A stretch of DNA of 64,000 bases from JABJOR01 sp965603075 (GTDB lineage: Bacteria; Pseudomonadota; Alphaproteobacteria; Rhodospirillales; Casp-alpha2), in NCBI GenBank assembly GCA_965603075.1, contig CBFDBO010000004.1, forward strand, positions 114,754 through 178,753. The letters run 5' to 3'. The position numbers and the translations under genes were made by a program. Numbering within the stretch: the stretch's first letter is position 1; each line of letters starts with the position of its first letter. The notes below the pieces were generated by a model. That model was not told where the DNA came from and made no database searches. It saw only the letters and a list, made by a program, of their open reading frames with translations. Shown one piece after another: positions 35,824-43,275 of this stretch.

Positions 35824-36639
35824 CTAATATCGTTGTACTCTATGTATATTCTCGTGGGTCATAATTTCTTGTAAACATTCAGAAATGAGTTGTGCCCATT
35901 TTTCCTGACCTTCGGGCTCGGTGATATGGTCTTGCCGAATTTCGATGGCGGAGTTGGCAAGCCCCGGTGATACCCCATGAACATCGATGGAATAAGCAAC
36001 CTCTAGTCCAGAGTAAGGCTGGTTATCGCCCATGTTGATACCTTTGTGTCGTAACATATCCAGCATTGGCCGGGCGATGCGGACGTCATGATGGTATAGC
36101 ACGCCTGCCTCCCACGGACGGGGCTCGCTGCCATATCCGGGGGAAAAGCTATGGATGGAAAATAATGCCGGGGGATGACCCGTTGTGCGCCACCGCTGGG
36201 CAATGATATTGGAAACTTTTTGCTGATACGGCCAGAACAACTCATCTGTACGCTGTTGGGCTTCGTCCTCTGACAGGTTTTGATTGGCCGGAATAGGGGT
36301 TCCATCGCTGACTTCTGGGATTGCTTCTGGGTGTCCGCCAGGACGGTTGCAATCGATCACCAAGCGAGAATAATTATGTAATATCGCCGTGGCATTTAAT
36401 AATTCAGAAACCCGTCTGGTAACGGCGGCAGCACCAATGTCATAGGCGATATGGCGTTCAAATTCTGATGCGGGTATACCCAAATCTTTTAAGGAGGATG
36501 GCACCGAGCGTCCGGCATGATCACAGATCAACACCAAATTTGTGGTGGCTGCTTGATTGATGTGCTCAAAAACAGGGGGATCAATGTCACCCAATAATGG
36601 AGGCAAATTCTGATTGGTCGTTTTAATAAGGTTATTCAT
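35824..36639 (-). CDS. N-formylglutamate amidohydrolase family protein
   Basis: The 271-aa zinc-dependent hydrolase family member has LVLICDHAGRSVP near the N-terminus, HIAYDIGAA, LVIDCNRP, the SIHSFSPGYG motif and YSIDVHGV near the end, all typical. The classic role is removing formate from N-formylglutamate in histidine degradation, but no hut genes are here. The pairing with a YbdK-type ligase is seen in other genomes and suggests a different acyl-amino-acid substrate. It is first gene of the possible three-gene operon. Confidence 0.87.
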   Translation of the reverse strand: MNNLIKTTNQNLPPLLGDIDPPVFEHINQAATTNLVLICDHAGRSVPSSLKDLGIPASEFERHIAYDIGAAAVTRRVSELLNATAILHNYSRLVIDCNRPGGHPEAIPEVSDGTPIPANQNLSEDEAQQRTDELFWPYQQKVSNIIAQRWRTTGHPPALFSIHSFSPGYGSEPRPWEAGVLYHHDVRIARPMLDMLRHKGINMGDNQPYSGLEVAYSIDVHGVSPGLANSAIEIRQDHITEPEGQEKWAQLISECLQEIMTHENIHRVQRY

Positions 36640-36852
36640 AGTCCCAATATATAAACTTGATCCGGAATATCGAGCAAGATAAATACTCGATTTTACACTG
36701 CCTTATTGAATATCTTTTTAGCGGCAAATTGTATACCCGTTAAAGATAAAATAAATTTATCGATAAGATGCTTAAAAAAGTATTGCGAAATAATCACTTT
36801 GGGTGCAAATGCCTTACCAATTAATTGATGAACCCTATTTTTGAGTATCTTG

Positions 36853-38001
36853 ATGGAAACCCTAAACCTTTCTTTAAAAGCCCTTCTTAAGCAATTAAAT
36901 GAGCTTGCCGCCCGTCCTCTTGAAGAGGCGACCAGCATGCCAAAACAAGTTTATCTTTCAGATGAGTTGAACGCCCTCGAACAACAAAAAATATTTGATC
37001 ATGAATGGGTATGCGTGGGGCGCACCGATGATATTCCAAATCCGGGTGATTACAGGACTTTTGATCTGGGTAAGCAACCCTTGGTCATTATCCGTCAGAA
37101 AGATAGCTCTATCGTCGCTATGTCAAATATCTGTCTTCACCGAATGATGAGAATAGTTGAAGGACAGGGAAACTCCAAGAAGATGGTTTGCCCTTATCAC
37201 GCATGGACTTATGAAATGGATGGGCAACTTCAAGCCGCCCCATATATGGATAAAACATCATGTTTTGATAAGGGACACCATAAGCTTCCCCGTGTCAGAT
37301 GCGAAATATGGCTGGGTTGGGTATATGTATCACTTAATCCAAATGCCACCCCGGTAGCGGAGCAGTTGACTGATTTAGCGGAAATTGTTGCTCCTTATCA
37401 AATGGAAAACTATGTAGGAGTTGTATCAGAGGACTATGTTTGGAATACAAATTGGAAGTTGCTCGCAGAAAATTTTATGGAAGCGTATCACCTGCCCATG
37501 GCCCACAAGGCAACGGTTGGTGGTTTTTATGATGCAAATAATACAGGGTTTGATAAACGTGCCCCCTTTGAGCATTTCAGCTATCAGACATTTACTAAAA
37601 CCGATGACTCGCCCGTTGGCATCGCCCATCCAAAGAACATCCATTTAAAAGATGAAATGCGCCATACGTCTATGTTGCCTGTGATATACCCATCGCATTT
37701 AATTACTCTTGCTCCGGACCATTTTTGGTATTTATCCTTGCACCCTCAAGGTGTTGATCAAGTTCGAATTCGTTATGGAGCGTCCATTGCACCGGAAGTT
37801 GTTGAAGACCTTGATGACCCAGAAGGTTTTTTTACTTCAATTAAAGAATTTCTGAACGCCGTGAACGCTGAAGACAAATTTGTTGTTGAAGGTATCTTTA
37901 AGGGGGCCAATGCCCCGTTAAGCACATCCGGTCCCCTAAGTTGGTTGGAACGTCAAAATCATGAATTTACGCAGTACCTTAGCCGTGCTCTAAGGCATTA
38001 A
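36853..38001 (+). CDS. Rieske non-heme iron oxygenase, alpha subunit (quaternary-amine demethylase type)
   Basis: The 382-aa protein has the Rieske [2Fe-2S] motif at C94/H96 (CLHR) and C113/H116 (CPYHAW). It has the mononuclear iron motif with H213 and H218 (ENFMEAYHLPMAH) and an acidic residue near 340 (NAEDKFVVE). The single-gene layout and AENFMEAYH wording resemble the choline monooxygenase/GbcA/stachydrine demethylase branch. Likely N-demethylation or hydroxylation of a methylated amine. No reductase gene adjoins it. ATG 36853 was preferred over an upstream TTG at 36841; neither has a clear ribosome-binding site. Confidence 0.85.
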   Translation: METLNLSLKALLKQLNELAARPLEEATSMPKQVYLSDELNALEQQKIFDHEWVCVGRTDDIPNPGDYRTFDLGKQPLVIIRQKDSSIVAMSNICLHRMMRIVEGQGNSKKMVCPYHAWTYEMDGQLQAAPYMDKTSCFDKGHHKLPRVRCEIWLGWVYVSLNPNATPVAEQLTDLAEIVAPYQMENYVGVVSEDYVWNTNWKLLAENFMEAYHLPMAHKATVGGFYDANNTGFDKRAPFEHFSYQTFTKTDDSPVGIAHPKNIHLKDEMRHTSMLPVIYPSHLITLAPDHFWYLSLHPQGVDQVRIRYGASIAPEVVEDLDDPEGFFTSIKEFLNAVNAEDKFVVEGIFKGANAPLSTSGPLSWLERQNHEFTQYLSRALRH

Positions 38002-38108
38002 AGAAAATTAATATTGGCTTTACTTTTTTTAGAGTTTAATGTTGAAACTGCATACAGTTGTAAATTGACGAATTGGCTATATGCTATAGTATAAGATTAA
38101 ATATATGT

Positions 38109-38127
38109 AGAAAGCATATTGCTTTCT
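38109..38127. promoter_or_regulatory. Inverted repeat in the leader of the large hybrid kinase gene
   Basis: AGAAAGCA, spacer TAT, TGCTTTCT is a perfect 8-bp inverted repeat 69 bases before the kinase start. No T run follows, so an operator or leader hairpin is more likely than a terminator for the Rieske gene. Confidence 0.4.
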
Positions 38128-38195
38128 CTGGTATGTTAACCATGAAGCCTAGCGTAGGTAAAAACCTAATTCACGATTTTGGTATGTGATTATTT

Positions 38196-41100
38196 ATGGA
38201 CGTTTTTGAGAAACTAGAAGCACTAAAGGCCAGTTTTCGTAACAATCTAGAGCCAAGGTTACAATCCTTACTGGAATCAAGTGTGCAACTTGTCGAAGGC
38301 GCTGCCTTCGTCGATATTCAAAAACCTCTAGAAGAAATATATGGCGAAAGCCATAAATTAGCGGGATCCGCTAAGCCTTATGGTTTTCATGAAATTTCTG
38401 ATCTTTCCAATAAGCTTCAAAACATCGTTCTCGATCTGATTTCTGTGGGAGACCCCTTAACTAAAAATCAAGTTACACAAATTACCAAACTTATCAATGA
38501 CTTGGAAAGTGAGCGCTTAAAAAGCGACCCCAATAATAAAAACATCCCGGATTGGAAGGCTCTCTCCTCAAATATTTATAAGGATGAACCAGAAACGGAA
38601 ACACAAAATGTCATTCTCGTTGATGATGACGAAGATTTCTCTAATCAATTACACGCCCAATTAGAGGGGGTAGGTTTTAATGTTGTTGTGCTATCGGACG
38701 TTGCCGGCCTAAAAGACGCCATCGTTAAGCACAATGCAGCCGCTGTTATTATGGATGTGGTCTTTCCTGAAAATTCTAATTTGGGTATTGAGACAATAAA
38801 TGAACTTAAAGAATCCGGCGACATTGATTGCCCGGTTGTTTTTTTATCCTTCCGTGATGATATAGAAGCCCGGTTAAGCGCAGTACGCGCGGGCGCAGAC
38901 GGTTACTTTAAAAAGCCATTTGACGTTGGAGAGTTTATCACTTTCTTTGAAAGAATGACCCACCGAGTCGAAGAAGAAGCATTCCGCGTTATAATTATTG
39001 ATGATGATGATTTTCTGGCTCAATTCTATAGCGTTGTATTACAACAAGTAGGCATCGAAATTTTGGTGGTCAACGACCCTATGGAGGCCGTGGCGAGCAT
39101 CAATGTCTTTAAACCTGATATATTGCTGCTGGATATCCATATGCCCAAATGCAGTGGCTTTGAATTGGCAAAGGTCATTCGTCAGGACAGTAATTATGTC
39201 ACTATACCTATAATTTTCCTGACCGAGTCAAAAATACAAGACGCTCACTTATTATCTATGGATGTTGGTGGTGACGAGTTCCTGACAAAGGATATCAGCC
39301 CTGAACATTTATCCCGAACCGTATTGGCTCGGGCAAGACGAATTCGTGATCAATCTGATATGGCGAAACGATTGGCCGAGAAAAAAGCCCAATATGACGC
39401 TTTGCTGGATTCTGCAAGAGATGGATTTATCACCACAGATGAAAAACTCAGAATCATTGCCTGGAGCAAGGGTGCTGAGAATATGCTGGGTTATACCGAA
39501 CAAGAAGTTTACGGAAGACATATTAGTCTCTTGTACCCAGAAGAAGAGCAGAAAGCGTTTAACAAAGCCTTATCCGACGATGGCCACCATAGCGTTTATC
39601 CCTATGCAGATACAAATTTCGAAACCAACCGAATTCATAAAAATGGTCATAGTATTCCTGTCGACATTTCCATTACCCTATGGAATACCGACGGTGCAAA
39701 TTATTATACAGGTATTTACAGGGATATTTCAGCCCGCATAAAATTAGAAGAAGAACTGAAACACCAGAAATTTGCTCTGGATGAACATGCTATTGTTAGT
39801 ATTACGGATGTTGATGGTAATATTACTTACGCCAATGATAAATTCTGTGACCTTAGCGGTTATTCTCATGAAGATCTAATCGGGCAGAACCACCGAATTG
39901 TAAGTTCTTTTGAACATTCAAAAGACTTCTTTGACGATCTTTGGAAAACGATTTCAAGTGGTAATGTATGGGATGGCACCATAAAGAATATGACAAAACA
40001 AGGGGAGCCTTATTGGGTTAAGGCTACCATTGTGCCGTTCTTAGATGAAAAAGGCGTTCCCTTTCAGTATATTGCCATCCGAACCGATGTGACCGAGCGC
40101 GTTAAGTCGGAACAATCATTGAATGAAGCCCTCGAGCTCAATAAAATTATGGTTTCAACGTCCCCCATTGGATCTACAATTTTCGACAGCAAAGGAAATT
40201 GTATTGATGCAAATGATGCGGTTGCCGAAATTATCGGAACAACACGTGAAGAATTTCTAAAGATTAATTACCATGATTTAGAGCAATGGGAGGAGTCGGG
40301 GTTATCTGATTATGCCCTGAAAGCATTATCGACCAATTCATTGCAACATGTTGATATAACATGGAAAACCACATTCGGTAAACCGGTCTCGCTAGAAATA
40401 TATATAGTGCCGTTTAAAGTTGGTTCTGAAACCCGTTTGTATTTCTCTGCAAACGATATTTCTATACGCAAACAGGCCGAAGAGGTCTTAGCACAGGATC
40501 GCGCATATCTTGAAAAACGAGTAAAAGAACGAACACAAGAGCTTCAATTGGCTATGGATGAAGTTGTTCGGGCCAACCAAATTAAATCCGAGTTCATGGC
40601 GAATATGAGCCATGAACTACGGACACCGCTCAATGCCATTATTGGGTTCTCCGATATGATCAGCCATCAATACCTAGGCCCCATTGAGAATGAGCAATAT
40701 GTTGATTACGCAAAAGATATCACGGCCAGTTCTCAGCGGCTTATGATCATGATTGATGGTATTCTCACTATTGATCAGGTCGCCAGGGCGACATCCGATA
40801 TTAAAAAGACCAAGGTTAATATTGGTGCCGTTTTTGTGGAAGGACTAATGACCCTTAAATCCGAAGCTGAAAAGCACGGTGTTACGGTTACATCATCCTT
40901 GCCAGAGGATACCCCAGAGTTTTTTGTTGATGAAGATGCCATTACCAAAATAATATATAATTTGCTCAGTAACGCGATTAAATTCTCAAAGGAAGGCGGC
41001 GACGTTAAATTAGCTGTCGAACATGATGACGACTATCATATCATCCATGTGATTGATCATGGGGCTGGTATAGAAAAAGATAAAATATCCAAAATCGCTG

Positions 41101-41264
41101 ACCCGTTCAGTCGGCATGTACAGGACCCGCACAAAGCCTACGATGGTTTAGGGCTTGGGCTTGCGATAACAAAATCCTTGGTGGAACAACATGGTGGCAA
41201 GCTGCTGATTGATAGTGAGCTTGGTAGAGGCACGACGGTGACGGCTATTTTTCCCGCTAAATAA
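38196..41264 (+). CDS. Large Hpt-REC-REC-PAS-histidine kinase
   Basis: The 1022-aa soluble protein begins with a Hpt-like domain (H53 in HKLAGSAKPYGF). Two receiver domains follow with phospho-acceptors D187 (VIMDVVFPE) and D313 (LLLDIHMP). About three PAS/PAC units come next (roughly 395-770), then HisKA with H806 (NMSHELRTPLNAI), and HATPase (DHGAGI, LGLGLAITKSL). It has no membrane segment. Having Hpt and receivers ahead of the kinase is the reverse of the usual hybrid order and suggests an internal multi-step phosphorelay. No separate output regulator is nearby. Confidence 0.88.
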   Translation: MDVFEKLEALKASFRNNLEPRLQSLLESSVQLVEGAAFVDIQKPLEEIYGESHKLAGSAKPYGFHEISDLSNKLQNIVLDLISVGDPLTKNQVTQITKLINDLESERLKSDPNNKNIPDWKALSSNIYKDEPETETQNVILVDDDEDFSNQLHAQLEGVGFNVVVLSDVAGLKDAIVKHNAAAVIMDVVFPENSNLGIETINELKESGDIDCPVVFLSFRDDIEARLSAVRAGADGYFKKPFDVGEFITFFERMTHRVEEEAFRVIIIDDDDFLAQFYSVVLQQVGIEILVVNDPMEAVASINVFKPDILLLDIHMPKCSGFELAKVIRQDSNYVTIPIIFLTESKIQDAHLLSMDVGGDEFLTKDISPEHLSRTVLARARRIRDQSDMAKRLAEKKAQYDALLDSARDGFITTDEKLRIIAWSKGAENMLGYTEQEVYGRHISLLYPEEEQKAFNKALSDDGHHSVYPYADTNFETNRIHKNGHSIPVDISITLWNTDGANYYTGIYRDISARIKLEEELKHQKFALDEHAIVSITDVDGNITYANDKFCDLSGYSHEDLIGQNHRIVSSFEHSKDFFDDLWKTISSGNVWDGTIKNMTKQGEPYWVKATIVPFLDEKGVPFQYIAIRTDVTERVKSEQSLNEALELNKIMVSTSPIGSTIFDSKGNCIDANDAVAEIIGTTREEFLKINYHDLEQWEESGLSDYALKALSTNSLQHVDITWKTTFGKPVSLEIYIVPFKVGSETRLYFSANDISIRKQAEEVLAQDRAYLEKRVKERTQELQLAMDEVVRANQIKSEFMANMSHELRTPLNAIIGFSDMISHQYLGPIENEQYVDYAKDITASSQRLMIMIDGILTIDQVARATSDIKKTKVNIGAVFVEGLMTLKSEAEKHGVTVTSSLPEDTPEFFVDEDAITKIIYNLLSNAIKFSKEGGDVKLAVEHDDDYHIIHVIDHGAGIEKDKISKIADPFSRHVQDPHKAYDGLGLGLAITKSLVEQHGGKLLIDSELGRGTTVTAIFPAK

Positions 41265-41382
41265 TTTACTAAATAATTAGGGAAATAATTTAATAAATAA
41301 TCTCATGCTTGATGTTAAAGCCTTCAAATATTAAAAGAACGTGCTATATAATTTCCATATTTAAACATAAAAGGGTTATGCC

Positions 41383-41607
41383 GTGCAGGATATTGTCTCT
41401 CCTTGTATATCTGTATGCGAATTAGATGAACAGTCTGGTTATTGCACCGGGTGCTGGCGTACCCGCAGGGAAATTGCCGGGTGGAAAAGAATGATTGATG
41501 AGGAAAAACGTCAATTGCTCAAATCTTTGCATGAAAGACGCGAAGCCACTGCCCCTGTTCGTGCGCGCCGAACAAACCGCCGACGTTCTGGTAGCAGCAA
41601 TCAATAG
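41383..41607 (+). CDS. DUF1289 family protein
   Basis: The 74-aa protein has the DUF1289 pattern SPCISVCELDEQSGYCTGC with four Cys (CxxxC and CxxC, likely metal or Fe-S binding) followed by the WKRMIDEEKR helix. A basic tail (ARRTNRRRSGS) may be disordered. GTG 41383 follows AAAAGGG. The family is common in proteobacteria and its function is unknown. It sits between the hybrid kinase and the methyltransferase on the same strand. Confidence 0.88.
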   Translation: MQDIVSPCISVCELDEQSGYCTGCWRTRREIAGWKRMIDEEKRQLLKSLHERREATAPVRARRTNRRRSGSSNQ

Positions 41608-41660
41608 CTGTTATACGATAATTCGATTTTTAAAATTTTCTATTTTTTCTGGAGTTTTAC

Positions 41661-42704
41661 ATGAGTGACTTACTTGCACGTTTATTATCAGAACGTGATT
41701 ATCTGATAGCCGATGGCGCGATCGGCACCAATTTGTTTCAAATGGGTTTGGAGACGGGCGAAGCGCCAGAGCTTTGGAATTTGGAAGCACCTGAAAAAGT
41801 ACGGGCGCTGCATGACAGCTTTGTAAATGCTGGCGCGGACATTCTGATTACCAATACATTCGGCGGCACACGCTATCGCTTAAAGCTACATAATTACCAA
41901 GATAAAGTTTATGACCTAAATTTCGCTGGCATTAAAATTGCCCGTGAAGCCGCAGACGCCGTTGACCGCCCCGTGGTTGTCGCGGCCTCTATGGGACCAA
42001 CGGGTGAAATTTACGAACCCATTGGCACGTTGAAAATGGAAGACGCCGTAGCGGCCTTCACCGAACAGGCCCAAGCCCAAGCAGACGCGGGAGCGGATGT
42101 TCACTGGATCGAAACTATTTCTGGTCGTGAAGAATTAACCGCTGCCGTAGAGGGGGCCTCCACAACAGGGCTTCCCGTCGTCGCCACGATGACATTTGAT
42201 ACGGTCGGTAAAACCATGATGGGGTTAAGCCCTGCCGATGCCATGGAGCTTAAAAATTCTCTCAGCGCTGATTTGCTGGCGGCTGGAAAGACATCCTTGA
42301 TGGCTTTTGGGGCCAATTGTGGTGTTGGTCCGGGGACACTGGTCGATACGGTTCTCGGGCTTCGCGCCGGTGGAACAGGGGACGAAGTTATCGTCGCCAA
42401 AGGTAATTGCGGTATTCCAGAGTTCCAAGAAGGTGAAATCGTTTATACGGGGACACCAGAAATTATGGCGGACTATGCCCGCATGGCACGTGACGCTGGT
42501 GCGCGTATCATTGGCGGGTGTTGTGGTACTTCAGCTCATCACTTAAAAGCCATAGTAGAGGCGCTCGACGGCTACACACCACGCGCCCTACCCACTAAAG
42601 AAGAAATCGAAAGCGCGCTGGGCCCTATCGCCGCCCCCGCCGTCCGCGCCCATGGTGCAGCCGAGGATGCCGCCAGAAATAAACGCGGTCGTCGCAGGAG
42701 CTAG
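41661..42704 (+). CDS. Betaine/homocysteine S-methyltransferase family protein
   Basis: Zn-dependent methyl transfer to homocysteine, from betaine or another methyl donor. The 347-aa TIM-barrel protein has the three zinc Cys: one in FGANCGVGPG and the pair in GGCCGTSAHH. DGAIGTNLFQMG near the N-terminus and NTFGGTRYRL are typical. Alphaproteobacterial members use betaine or S-methylmethionine. The final 30 residues are basic and Ala-rich. Its closeness to a Rieske demethylase and a TMADH-like enzyme supports a methylated-amine donor. Confidence 0.9.
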   Translation: MSDLLARLLSERDYLIADGAIGTNLFQMGLETGEAPELWNLEAPEKVRALHDSFVNAGADILITNTFGGTRYRLKLHNYQDKVYDLNFAGIKIAREAADAVDRPVVVAASMGPTGEIYEPIGTLKMEDAVAAFTEQAQAQADAGADVHWIETISGREELTAAVEGASTTGLPVVATMTFDTVGKTMMGLSPADAMELKNSLSADLLAAGKTSLMAFGANCGVGPGTLVDTVLGLRAGGTGDEVIVAKGNCGIPEFQEGEIVYTGTPEIMADYARMARDAGARIIGGCCGTSAHHLKAIVEALDGYTPRALPTKEEIESALGPIAAPAVRAHGAAEDAARNKRGRRRS

Positions 42705-42762
42705 GAAATAGGGGAATGATAAGGTATTAAGCCCTTACTATCCCCCCCTTACCATTCACTTT

Positions 42763-43179
42763 TTACCACTCACCAGTATTTTCCATGGATGCCCAAGGCT
42801 CAGATGCGGGTAAGTTGTCGCCTTTTTGCAATAATTCAATTGAAATGCCATCGGGCGAGCGCACAAAGGCCATGTGTCCGTCGCGGGGTGGGCGATTGAT
42901 GGTCACACCGCTATCCATCAAACTTTGGCACAGCTCGTAGATATTATCCACGGCATAGGCCAAATGGCCGAAATTCCGTCCGCCTGAATAGGCTTCTGGA
43001 TCCCAATTCCATGTTAATTCCAACTCAGGCCCATCATCTTCATCGGCACTCAAAAAAACCAACGAAAAACGGCCATTTTCGTAATCATTGCGCTCGGTCT
43101 GTTTTAAGCCCAATTTGCTATAGAACTCTAGGGAGGCGTCAAGATCGGTAACCCGAACCATTGTGTGTAAGTATTTCAT
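42763..43179 (-). CDS. gloA: Lactoylglutathione lyase (glyoxalase I)
   Basis: Converts the methylglyoxal-glutathione hemithioacetal to lactoylglutathione. The 138-aa protein aligns with E. coli GloA over its length, and all four metal ligands are kept: H5 (KYLHTMVRV), E54 (LELTWNW), H72 (FGHLAYAV) and E115 (SIELLQKG). Metal is likely Ni or Zn. It is convergent with the methyltransferase and divergent from the TMADH-like gene. Confidence 0.93.
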   Translation of the reverse strand: MKYLHTMVRVTDLDASLEFYSKLGLKQTERNDYENGRFSLVFLSADEDDGPELELTWNWDPEAYSGGRNFGHLAYAVDNIYELCQSLMDSGVTINRPPRDGHMAFVRSPDGISIELLQKGDNLPASEPWASMENTGEW

Positions 43180-43275
43180 GTTATCTATCCATTATATGAT
43201 ATTGATGTTGTGTGTTAAACACCGTATTGGCAGTATGTTACCTACTATATAATCAAGTTAATGGAGATGTACATC

